Of a stretch of DNA of 24,685 nt, positions 16,450-23,491 are shown piece after piece; position 1 is the first letter of the stretch, and every line of letters begins with the position of its first letter. The notes beneath the pieces were generated by a model. That model worked only from the letters and a program-made list of their open reading frames with translations, had not been told where the DNA came from and made no database searches. A program made the translations under genes and the position numbers. The DNA comes from a virus: the IMG/VR virus record IMGVR_UViG_3300008267_000349, positions 1 to 24,685 of that record; one strand, written 5' to 3'.

Positions 16450-17499
16450 TCAAGGTCCTTGGCCAACATCAAGTGGACTATTTATTGGGCCTGCATCACT
16501 AATTAATTTGTTCATAGCTACGCCTGCAGCATCAACTTCAGATTGACTTGTTGGTGAAAGAATTACTGCTGCTAAAGTTGCAGGTTGAACTGTTGCAATA
16601 AGTCTTGCGCCTGAGCTTGCTAAATCTTGAACGGCGTCAGCACCTTCTTGTACAGCAGTTATTATTTCTCCAATACCGCCAATCTCTACATCACCAACCA
16701 AATCCGTAAATAAATCTTTAAGGCCTTTTCTTAAAATTGCTGTAAATTTTCTTACACAATCTGTAAAAAAAGCTGCTGCTTTTGCTGGTAAACTGAGAAT
16801 GTAATCAATCATTGCTCTCACTTTTCTAGCAACTTCCAGCCAACCACTAACAGTTTTTTGTACTTCTTTTACCACTCTAGTAAACTCTTTTATAAAAGCA
16901 GTAACTTTTCTAACTATATCTACAATCGTTTTTGAAATTCCAGTTGGATCAAGACACGTAGCACCAATGGCAGCATTGATAAGTTTTCTAATTACATCAA
17001 ACACTGGACCAAAAAGAGTTTTTATGGCAGAAACAGTTTGATCAACCTCATATGAAATATCACAAACGTGTGCTCTACTTCTATTTGAAGTATCTATAGC
17101 AGTAAATTGCACAACGCCTCTACCTAATGGTGGCAAAGATGGTTGGCCAGGCCTGTCATAAATTTGACCAGCTGGCATACGAGGTGCACCAACTGGTTGT
17201 TTAACAAGCACAGTATTGATACCTGGAAGAACATGAGTTACAATTGGAAATTGAGCGTCAGTTCCATCAAGGAAAAAACCAATAACCCAATCTCCAACCT
17301 TTGGTGAGTGAGTTGTTGTTGACCCATTAACAGGCACAGCAACTTGAGCCCATTGTAAATCTTCCGTTGGTAAAATTGTTTTATCAAGATTGTGAAATCC
17401 GTTAATTCGAACCCGAAGCCTTCCGCTCTTTAAAGGATCATCATAACTTTCAATAACAGCTGTCCAATTATTTGGATTTGGTGAATCTAATCCATACAT
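16450..17499 (-). CDS. Baseplate hub protein, gp5 N-terminal (OB-fold) type without lysozyme
   Basis: 349 residues from the ATG at 17499. An upstream TTG at 17505 would add two residues, but AGGGAG lies 9 bases before the ATG and only 3 before the TTG, so ATG is preferred. Residues 1-100 are the gp5 OB fold: MYGLDSPNPNNWTAVIESYD, GRLRVRINGFH, LQWAQVAVPV, PKVGDWVIGFFLDG, FPIVTHVLPG. After a Pro/Gly-rich linker (about 105-135), residues about 145-300 are amphipathic helices (VFDVIRKLINAAIG, FIKEFTRVVKEVQKTVSGWL, RAMIDYILSLPAKAAAF). T4 gp5 has a lysozyme domain here; I see none of its active-site pattern. It follows gp27, with which it should form the hub trimer, and precedes the spike gene. Confidence 0.87.
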   Translation of the reverse strand: MYGLDSPNPNNWTAVIESYDDPLKSGRLRVRINGFHNLDKTILPTEDLQWAQVAVPVNGSTTTHSPKVGDWVIGFFLDGTDAQFPIVTHVLPGINTVLVKQPVGAPRMPAGQIYDRPGQPSLPPLGRGVVQFTAIDTSNRSRAHVCDISYEVDQTVSAIKTLFGPVFDVIRKLINAAIGATCLDPTGISKTIVDIVRKVTAFIKEFTRVVKEVQKTVSGWLEVARKVRAMIDYILSLPAKAAAFFTDCVRKFTAILRKGLKDLFTDLVGDVEIGGIGEIITAVQEGADAVQDLASSGARLIATVQPATLAAVILSPTSQSEVDAAGVAMNKLISDAGPINSPLDVGQGP

Positions 17500-17501
17500 T
17501 T

Positions 17502-18845
17502 TCAATAACTCCCTAAAATTTGTGATAATTCTCTATTAGCCGCAACAATTGGTTTGGCAGAAGAATCAGTTACAACCTCCACAATAGTTTCAAACATCTT
17601 GTATTTTATAATATGCCTTGTTGAAAGAATAGCATATTTTCCTTTTAATGTTACATCAGAGTTATCTGCACCCCTAGTATTAAAAGATCGTTTTGGAACA
17701 TCTAAATTAATAGTTTTACCTGGAGATATCAAAAAGTTTCCAGGTAAAGCTAACTTCAATCTTTGAGCTGTAAAATTTTGAAATATTGCTTTTCTAGCAT
17801 ATGAGTACTTCTGTGGAACATCATCAGTAGTTAAAGATCCTGGCTCTCCGTTTTTAATCCATTCAGATTGATTTCTTGGTCCAGTTGTTAAATGATAAAC
17901 TACTCTAGACTGATCCATTTGTGAGTTTGTTTTATTTAATTTATTCGTATCAATTGGCAAATTAGGATTTCTGTTAGCATGACTTGTTGATCCATATGAA
18001 GTATTAAAAGTTTTCTTTTCAGGTATTATTTGCCTAGTTAGTGGATCTATTCCAACATATGTTCCAGCAAAAACACCAGCTTGAGTATTCTTAATAAAAT
18101 CAAATTGACTTATAACTTCCATAGCTCTAGCACCAAGCAATTCAGCCTTTAAGTTTTGATCTCCATTTTCATCACTTAAATTTTTAACATCAAAGTTTAC
18201 AGAAAATATAGGTTCTTGTTGCATAATTTTTGACAAGGTTGTAAAATTATAACCACCATCGTTTTCAAAAAACAAAAATGTTGGTTGTCCTTTTGAATCA
18301 ATTGCCCTCTTTGAACACCAATTTATAGCATCAAAAGGTTTTAACGTGGGTATAATTACATCAATTGCACCTACTGATTTTTCAAAATTTCTTTCTTTAA
18401 AATTGTTTCCAGAAACTTTTAATTTATTGACTAGTATTTTTTTAACTATATCGGTATAAGTTCCTTTATAACACTCTGACAATGTTTGTTGTTCAGACAA
18501 AATAATTTCTTCAGAAGCAAATTTTAAAACATAAATCTCACTTGTTTGATTCTTATTTTTTCTATCCGATTGTTTATAAATTCTAAAGGCTCGTTTAATA
18601 TTACCAAAGCCAGTACCCTTATCTATATCAATCAAAAGTAATTCTGATCCATCAATTAACAATTGAGAAGACAATCCTATGGCATCACTAATGATAATAT
18701 CACCAGAAATGCAGGGAGCTAACATACTTTCATATATGTTAATTTCTTCAAACATTTGGCGTATATCTATTTTGCCACCTTTTGTAACTAAAGTTAATTC
18801 ATTAATTCTATAGTCTGTGGATTGTCTTAAATTAAAATCACTCAT
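17502..18845 (-). CDS. gp27: Baseplate hub protein gp27
   Basis: 447 residues (T4 gp27 is 391). The sequence fits the hub fold: YRINELTLVTKGGKIDIRQM, FEEINIYESMLAPCISGDII near residues 28-48, SELLLIDIDKG, and IPTLKPFDAINWCSKRAID near 168-187, typical of gp27/gpD-type tail hub proteins, followed by FLFFENDGGYNFTTLSKIM. The trimer would form the collar onto which the OB-fold and spike proteins dock and which continues into the tail tube. The ATG overlaps the gp53 stop (ATGA), and its own stop lies 2 bases before the ATG of the OB-fold hub gene, consistent with coupled production of hub parts. Confidence 0.88.
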   Translation of the reverse strand: MSDFNLRQSTDYRINELTLVTKGGKIDIRQMFEEINIYESMLAPCISGDIIISDAIGLSSQLLIDGSELLLIDIDKGTGFGNIKRAFRIYKQSDRKNKNQTSEIYVLKFASEEIILSEQQTLSECYKGTYTDIVKKILVNKLKVSGNNFKERNFEKSVGAIDVIIPTLKPFDAINWCSKRAIDSKGQPTFLFFENDGGYNFTTLSKIMQQEPIFSVNFDVKNLSDENGDQNLKAELLGARAMEVISQFDFIKNTQAGVFAGTYVGIDPLTRQIIPEKKTFNTSYGSTSHANRNPNLPIDTNKLNKTNSQMDQSRVVYHLTTGPRNQSEWIKNGEPGSLTTDDVPQKYSYARKAIFQNFTAQRLKLALPGNFLISPGKTINLDVPKRSFNTRGADNSDVTLKGKYAILSTRHIIKYKMFETIVEVVTDSSAKPIVAANRELSQILGSY

Positions 18846-19501
18846 AGAGAGTCACCCATTATTCTTTTAAATTCTTCATCAACTTCTTTTGAAAATTCAG
18901 GTTTTAAAATTATTATTTCTCTTTTATTTTCATTTAATTGAGTTTCATAATCATAATAGTTTTCTGTTTCTTTTGATACCACAACTCTCAAAGGTGTTCC
19001 ATCTGTTAAGGTATAGTTTGTTGTTGATATAATAACATTGTTGTAAGTATTTGCATCAACTGTAATTGTACTTTTTTTAAACAAGCCATTTGAAAGATCA
19101 GTTCTTGTTTCAATTTTGTAATAAGCTTGAATATTATTTTTTGCCCAAGTTGTGCCACTAACCTCTGTGTTTGCTGTATCCGAAAAACTTGGCGATGAAT
19201 ATTTTGATTCAATAAATTTAGCTATCGATCTTTGTGAAAGAGGCCATTCATAAATTGGATCTACAATGTCATTCATTGTTAAAATTATCCAATGTCTTTC
19301 AGAAGAACCGTAAATCTTAAATGCCAAATTTTCTGGCGTATCACCATCTTTTACTTTATATTTGTAATACGCAGCTGAGTTTTTTTTCAAATCATTACTA
19401 AAATTATATCTAGCTGTAATATTAGTTATAACATCTAGTGATGTTGAATCTTTATTTTTATAATATGCTGTTTTTGGAAAAAAATTGAAATAGTTTGCCA
19501 T
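18842..19501 (-). CDS. gp53: Baseplate wedge protein gp53
   Basis: 219 residues (T4 gp53 is 196). Residues about 44-90 carry the LysM-like segment of this family: YYKYKVKDGDTPENLAFKIY, then SSERHWIILTMNDIVDPIYE and WPLSQRS, which parallels T4 gp53 NAIYGNPQLYWVLLMCNDNY. The C-terminus is helical and charged (NENKREIIILKPEFSKEVDE). In T4, gp53 is the last wedge protein added and clamps wedges together around the hub. It lies 11 bases after the gp48 stop with AAGG as a weak Shine-Dalgarno sequence, and overlaps gp27 by 4 bases. Confidence 0.9.
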   Translation of the reverse strand: MANYFNFFPKTAYYKNKDSTSLDVITNITARYNFSNDLKKNSAAYYKYKVKDGDTPENLAFKIYGSSERHWIILTMNDIVDPIYEWPLSQRSIAKFIESKYSSPSFSDTANTEVSGTTWAKNNIQAYYKIETRTDLSNGLFKKSTITVDANTYNNVIISTTNYTLTDGTPLRVVVSKETENYYDYETQLNENKREIIILKPEFSKEVDEEFKRIMGDSL

Positions 19502-19512
19502 CTTAATTAACC

Positions 19513-20895
19513 TTAATCTAAGTTACCAATATCTTCTTCAGTATAATTTTCACTACCCAATGCAAAATCATCAGTAGCTTCTTCATATTCGGTATCAGCT
19601 GTTGCGTTATTTTCAAGCCCAATGCTGAGATCGTCTATATCTGAGGCTAAGGTAAAACCTGCAGAATCTATTTGAGTGGAACTTACTGAATTTCCTTGGC
19701 TTACACTATCAGTAGATCCGCCACCAGTGCTTCCAAATGGACTATTGTATTTTTCTTCTCTTTCACCCTTCAAGAATTGTTTAGTAATAATTCGAGTTTC
19801 TTTGAATGATAGATCCATACGAATAGCAACAGGCATGCCGGTTCCACCTCGTTCTGGTTTATTTGCACTCAGTAGTGTTTCATATGAAGCAAATCCACTA
19901 GGTGCATAGTCAACACTTATACTTGTTAAAACGCAAGGAGCTACCTTTGGTATGTTAGGATTTATTCCTCCATTATATCGAAATTCAATTTCAAATTCTG
20001 ATGGAGGAACCAAATATCTTCCAAAAGACGAAGATAAAATTTCTGGCGCTTGATGGAATGTAAATGAATCAATAATGTCTAAAATTTCTATAGCTTCTTT
20101 TTTGCTTCTTGGATAAAACATAAAAGAAAACCTAAAACTTCTAAAATCTGTTCCTTCATATATTAATTCTAGTTGAGGATTTATAGCTAAAGCACCACCC
20201 GTAACAGCACTTAAAGCACTAAACAAAACTTTACTACCTGGAAGTCCAGCCTCTCTAGCAAGTTCAGCTGCAAACGGAGCAGCATTTTTTGCCGCAGAAG
20301 AAATACTTCCTGTTTTTCTATATGCATCATAAGTTGAAGCGCCAGCTTGTGCAGCCATTCCTAAATTTCCTAATTCTTTAGTAACATTCAAATTACTATA
20401 AGCTTGTTGATAGTCAAAGGCCAAAGTATCTGGCATGTACAAAGCAATTGTATCTTTTGTTTTTGTTATAGTTCTGAAAAAATTACCCTTTGCTAATAGA
20501 TTTTGATCTGGACCAGGTGTAGATGATAGAAGCGTATTGAAAACATCTTTAGTAGTTTGAGAGAGCTCTTCTCTAAAGACCTTTCCTAATATTGAATCAT
20601 CAACTGTGGAACTATATGTACCTGATACACTTTCTTGTACATCTTGTCCTTCGGCTCCAATATTTGTGTTAGGATCAGTAGCTATATTTTGAAAGTTTTG
20701 TGATGTGTTTGTTTGACTAGTTTGGCCAACCTGAGTTCTATTTTGTGTGAATATATAGAACATTATATAATGTCCTTTATCAGTCGAGCCAAGGTCTATT
20801 GGATATCTTTTATTATTTAAACTGAAATCAGTTAAGTTGGATCCCCTATTATCCGAAGAAAGAAATTTTATGTCTGTTAGTGAAAAAAGTGCCAT
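19513..20895 (-). CDS. gp48: Baseplate-tail tube cap gp48
   Basis: 460 residues against 364 in T4. The middle and C-terminal part has the tube-cap pattern: RSFRFSFMFYPRSKKEAIEI near residue 255, then EILDIIDSFTFHQAPEI, PPSEFEIEFRYNGG, VLTSISVDYAPSGF and GMPVAIRMDLSFKETRIITK, corresponding to the T4 gp48 strands EIFGPCQIQSIRFDKTPNG and FTLEITMREI. gp48 sits on the hub and, with gp54, forms the platform from which the tube polymerises. The last 75 residues are an acidic, Ser/Asp-rich extension (NATADTEYEEATDDFALG) not expected from T4. It is the first gene of the leftward operon, with a CATAAATAG motif 25 bases upstream and AAGG before the ATG. Confidence 0.87.
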   Translation of the reverse strand: MALFSLTDIKFLSSDNRGSNLTDFSLNNKRYPIDLGSTDKGHYIMFYIFTQNRTQVGQTSQTNTSQNFQNIATDPNTNIGAEGQDVQESVSGTYSSTVDDSILGKVFREELSQTTKDVFNTLLSSTPGPDQNLLAKGNFFRTITKTKDTIALYMPDTLAFDYQQAYSNLNVTKELGNLGMAAQAGASTYDAYRKTGSISSAAKNAAPFAAELAREAGLPGSKVLFSALSAVTGGALAINPQLELIYEGTDFRSFRFSFMFYPRSKKEAIEILDIIDSFTFHQAPEILSSSFGRYLVPPSEFEIEFRYNGGINPNIPKVAPCVLTSISVDYAPSGFASYETLLSANKPERGGTGMPVAIRMDLSFKETRIITKQFLKGEREEKYNSPFGSTGGGSTDSVSQGNSVSSTQIDSAGFTLASDIDDLSIGLENNATADTEYEEATDDFALGSENYTEEDIGNLD

Positions 20896-20920
20896 TTTAT
20901 GCCTTTTGGTTGCCTAGATA

Positions 20921-20929
20921 CTATTTATG
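20921..20929 (-). promoter_or_regulatory. T4-type late promoter-like motif at the divergent gap (CATAAATAG)
   Basis: The minus strand reads ATGACATAAATAGTATCTAG. The motif lies 25 bases before the gp48 ATG, a normal leader distance, so it is the best candidate for the main promoter of the leftward tail operon. Its CAT is the complement of the ATG start codon of the rightward gp4-type gene (20927-20929), so promoter and start codon are superimposed on opposite strands. Confidence 0.6.
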
Positions 20930-21358
20930 TCATATAAAGGAACTTTTTTACCAAAGAACCCATCCAAGTACAATGGAAATTCAAAAAATATCATATATCG
21001 TTCCAACTGGGAATTAAGGGTTATGAAGTATTTTGATGACCATCCAAATGTTATTTGGTGGGCATCCGAAGAGCTAACGATACCATACGTGTCTCCCATA
21101 GACAACAAAACGCACAGATACTTTCCAGACTTCATTGTAAAGATGCGTTTAAAAGATGGTAAGGTCACCACTTATATATTAGAGGTGAAACCATTGGCTC
21201 AAACCAAGATGCCTGTGCAAAAACGCAAGACCAAAAGATTCATTCAAGAGGCAGCAACATATGCGGTCAATCAGGAGAAATGGCGAGCTGCAGACCTTTT
21301 CTGTAGAGAACATGGATGGCAGTTCAAAGTTATCACGGAAAAAGAACTTGGTCTTTGA
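20927..21358 (+). CDS. gp4: Head completion protein gp4, PD-(D/E)xK nuclease-like fold
   Basis: 143 residues (T4 gp4 is 150). It has the TnsA-like nuclease layout: YRSNWELRVMKYFDDHPNV with Glu29, THRYFPDFIVKM with Pro67-Asp68, and YILEVKP with Glu86 and Lys88, the E...PD...ExK pattern of PD-(D/E)xK enzymes, then KTKRFIQEAATYAVNQEKWR. In T4, gp4 is needed to finish DNA-filled heads before tail joining. This ATG is the only sensible start (next Met is residue 33). There is no Shine-Dalgarno sequence, and upstream DNA is the antisense of gp48, so its promoter must lie within the gp48 start region or further away. It heads the rightward arm. Confidence 0.88.
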   Translation: MSYKGTFLPKNPSKYNGNSKNIIYRSNWELRVMKYFDDHPNVIWWASEELTIPYVSPIDNKTHRYFPDFIVKMRLKDGKVTTYILEVKPLAQTKMPVQKRKTKRFIQEAATYAVNQEKWRAADLFCREHGWQFKVITEKELGL

Positions 21359-21367
21359 TATAAATAG
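21359..21367 (+). promoter_or_regulatory. T4-type late promoter-like motif (TATAAATAG)
   Basis: This is an exact TATAAATA, the T4 late -10 consensus, followed by G as in the four minus-strand copies. It fills the 12-base gap after the gp4-type gene and ends 3 bases before the ATG at 21371. Transcription would begin at or just inside that ATG, so it may yield leaderless RNA for the 192-residue gene or chiefly drive the tube initiator, gp26 and beyond. Confidence 0.55.
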
Positions 21368-21370
21368 AAC

Positions 21371-21949
21371 ATGGCGTATTTACTAGACAGAATAAATCAA
21401 TCGTTAAGAAAACAAGGTTTGACTCCAAGAACAAACCAAGCACGGGCATGGCTAAAATCTAAGGTAACTGAATTGAAGCCAACACGCCAAGCGTTATTAC
21501 AGGATAAAACCCGTCTACGTGATTCGACCATAATTGGCAAGATGTATTTTTACTTTTATGATCCAAAGACAAAAGATTCGATGCCATACTACGACCGGTT
21601 TCCATTGGTATTACCAATAGAACAATATAATGACGGATTTTTAGGGTTGAATCTACATTACATTCACCCAAAGCAACGAATTATTTTATTGGATAAATTG
21701 AGTGACTATGCAAACAATACCAACTTTGATAAGACTACAAAGTTAAGGTTAAGTTATGCCACTTTAGCTTCCGCTTCAAAGATATTTGAAGCACAGCCTT
21801 GTATTAAACGATATCTCTTTAGTCAGATACAATCAAGGTTTATGGAAATATCTGCTGACGAGTGGGACATAGCTGCATTATTACCAATGGAAAGTTTTGT
21901 TGGTGCAACAGCAAGTAAAGTTTACGCCGAATCTCAGGAACAATTTTAA
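21371..21949 (+). CDS. Conserved-looking protein of unknown function beside gp4
   Basis: 192 residues. The N-terminal 50 residues are basic and helical (INQSLRKQGLTPRTNQARAW, then KSKVTELKPTRQALL), suggesting contact with nucleic acid or an acidic partner. The middle is striking and probably the conserved core: GKMYFYFYDPKTKDSMPYYD, then RFPLVLPIEQYNDGFLGLNL and HYIHPKQRIILLDKL. The C-terminal part is helical. There is no membrane segment. I recall similar proteins next to gp4 in other marine myoviruses but no secure T4 counterpart; a head-completion or DNA-end-protecting role would fit the neighbourhood but is speculative. There is no Shine-Dalgarno sequence. Its stop overlaps the next ATG (TAATG). 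Confidence 0.75.
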   Translation: MAYLLDRINQSLRKQGLTPRTNQARAWLKSKVTELKPTRQALLQDKTRLRDSTIIGKMYFYFYDPKTKDSMPYYDRFPLVLPIEQYNDGFLGLNLHYIHPKQRIILLDKLSDYANNTNFDKTTKLRLSYATLASASKIFEAQPCIKRYLFSQIQSRFMEISADEWDIAALLPMESFVGATASKVYAESQEQF

Positions 21950-22731
21950 TGTCATTCTCACCACAACTATTTCTATCAAACATTAAAACTAAAGATGGAC
22001 TGGCCAGACCAAGTCGATACGAAGTCATTCTTCCTATTCCAAAATATATTGGTGATTTTATTTCATCATCAGCTTTGGAAAAGTTTTTTAATATACCAAA
22101 TAATATCATTGCAGATATTACAGCTGATATTAATAGTATTACAGGCAACGGCAGAGATGAAACCAAAACTTCAAATCCCGCACTTTCTAGATATCTGGCA
22201 TTACAATGTGAATCAGCTGAATTACCTGGAAAAACATTGTTAACACAAGATGTTAAAATATATGGGCCTGGATTTAAAGTACCATATCAAACACAATATA
22301 CTGAAACAACATTAACATTTGTATGTACAAATGAATTCTATGAACGTAAATTGTTTGAACGATGGATGGAAGCAATTATGCCAACAGACACAAACAATCT
22401 AAGATACTCAAAGGATGAAGACACAAGGTATATGACAAATATTCAAATCATCCAATATGATGATTTTATTAAAAAAATATTTATTATAGAATTAATGGAT
22501 GCTTTTCCTATTTCAGTTGCATCTCAACCACTATCTTGGAGCGAAGAAGGTTTTCACCGTGTTTCGGTTCAATTTACATACCAAAAATACCGTGTGGTAT
22601 ATTCTGGCAGCTATGATCTTGCGGCCGCAGCTGCTGCTTTGTTTGGAGTTAAAGCTTCAAAATTCTTTGATAAAGCTGGGCAATCCATTAGCAATGCTTT
22701 GGTTGCACCTTTAGCAGGAACTATTTTTTAA
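21949..22731 (+). CDS. gp54: Baseplate tail-tube initiator, gp54/gp19-fold family
   Basis: 260 residues (T4 gp54 is 320, tube gp19 163). The start GLARPSRYEVILPIP is the usual first strand of T4 tube-fold proteins. RYLALQCESAELPGKTLLTQ and KIYGPGFKVPYQTQYTETTL, then FVCTNEFYERKLFERWMEAI, the linking strand IQIIQYDDFIKKIFIIELM, and SVQFTYQKYRVV complete the fold. An insertion of about 45 residues (about 33-80) and an Ala-rich C-terminal extension make it longer than a plain tube protein, so a baseplate-level initiator (gp54) is more likely than the main tube. It is coupled to the upstream gene by TAATG and followed by gp26, as fits a tube-assembly block. Confidence 0.72.
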   Translation: MSFSPQLFLSNIKTKDGLARPSRYEVILPIPKYIGDFISSSALEKFFNIPNNIIADITADINSITGNGRDETKTSNPALSRYLALQCESAELPGKTLLTQDVKIYGPGFKVPYQTQYTETTLTFVCTNEFYERKLFERWMEAIMPTDTNNLRYSKDEDTRYMTNIQIIQYDDFIKKIFIIELMDAFPISVASQPLSWSEEGFHRVSVQFTYQKYRVVYSGSYDLAAAAAALFGVKASKFFDKAGQSISNALVAPLAGTIF

Positions 22732-22750
22732 CATACTATGAGGATATAAA

Positions 22751-23491
22751 ATGGCGTTACCAAAAATTGATGTGCCAACGTATGAAACAACTTTGATTTC
22801 ATCGGGTAAGAAAATAAAATATAGACCGTTTCTTGTAAAAGAACAAAAACTATTTCTGATGGCAGCACAAGCAGCTGATGAGAAAGAGACTATTGATGTT
22901 GTCAAACAAGTTTTAAATAACTGCATTATCACCGATATAGATGTTGATGATTTGCCAACATTTGACCTTGAATACTTATTCATGCAGCTTCGTGCTAGGT
23001 CTGTTGGTGAAGTTGTGAACTTAAAATACAACTGCAATAATATCGTTAAGGATGATAAGGATGAAGACAAAGTTTGTGGTGGTTTGGTTAAATTTGATCT
23101 ACATCTTCTTGAAATTGAACCTACACGAAGCGAAGAACATAACAATAAAATTGAAATTAGTGACAAACTAGGTATTGTAATGAAGTATCCAACTTTAAAA
23201 ATGATTGGCAATACAAAGAATTTACAAGATGAAAACATTGAAGTGGTCATAGATATGATCATTAAGTGCATTGATTATGTTTATGATGCAGATCAAATAT
23301 ACTATGCCAAAGATTCCACACAAGAAGAACTGATGGAGTTTTTAGAAAGTATGCAACAAGATGATCTTGAAAAAATTCAAAAGTTTTTTACTACCATGCC
23401 AAAGATTTCAAGGCCTTTGGATTTTAAATGTGGTAAATGTGGATATGAAGAAAAGATTGTCGTAGAAGGCATCCAAAATTTTTTCGTATAA
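22751..23491 (+). CDS. gp26: Baseplate hub assembly protein gp26 family (probable tail assembly chaperone)
   Basis: 246 residues (T4 gp26 is 208). The start MALPKIDVPTYETTLISSGK, then KYRPFLVKEQKLFLMA, VLNNCI and FDLEYLFMQLRARSVGEVVN, is characteristic of the T4 gp26 baseplate family. Cys95 and Cys109 flank an acidic loop, and Cys227-x2-Cys230 forms a knuckle (FKCGKCG); together they could bind zinc. AGGA lies 7 bases before the ATG. The last codons, IQNFFV, contain the slippery heptamer T TTT TTC, after which a -1 shift would open a 64-codon extension. In T4, gp26 helps hub assembly; here its frameshift and its place before a tape-measure-like gene suggest a chaperone for the tape measure. 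Confidence 0.85.
   Translation: MALPKIDVPTYETTLISSGKKIKYRPFLVKEQKLFLMAAQAADEKETIDVVKQVLNNCIITDIDVDDLPTFDLEYLFMQLRARSVGEVVNLKYNCNNIVKDDKDEDKVCGGLVKFDLHLLEIEPTRSEEHNNKIEISDKLGIVMKYPTLKMIGNTKNLQDENIEVVIDMIIKCIDYVYDADQIYYAKDSTQEELMEFLESMQQDDLEKIQKFFTTMPKISRPLDFKCGKCGYEEKIVVEGIQNFFV
23464..23469 (+). promoter_or_regulatory. Internal Shine-Dalgarno-like stimulator before the slip site
   Basis: AGAAGG lies within the gp26 coding sequence, ending 9 bases before the slippery heptamer. Shine-Dalgarno-like sequences at about this distance stimulate -1 frameshifting in bacteria (dnaX is the model case). No start codon follows at a suitable distance, so it does not look like an initiation site. Its function here is inferred from spacing. 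Confidence 0.4.
23479..23485 (+). promoter_or_regulatory. Probable -1 ribosomal frameshift site (T TTT TTC)
   Basis: In the gp26 frame the codons read AAT TTT TTC GTA TAA, giving a perfect X XXY YYZ heptamer two codons before the stop. A -1 slip re-pairs both tRNAs on TTT TTT and continues CGT ATA ATA TTT GGT into the downstream open frame. No strong stem or pseudoknot is visible after it; only a weak TACC-TTA-GGTA hairpin starts about 20 bases on. Confidence 0.7.

Noticed and set aside
20914-21171. Minus-strand ORF opposite the gp4-type gene, ending just before gp48
   Set aside because: The plus frame has the E...PD...ExK nuclease pattern; the minus frame would collide with the promoter motif and has no family resemblance.
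22711-23271. 186-codon minus-strand ORF opposite gp26
   Set aside because: It is Ser/Leu/Phe-rich in the way antisense frames usually are, has no ribosome site, and the plus frame is a clear gp26 family member.
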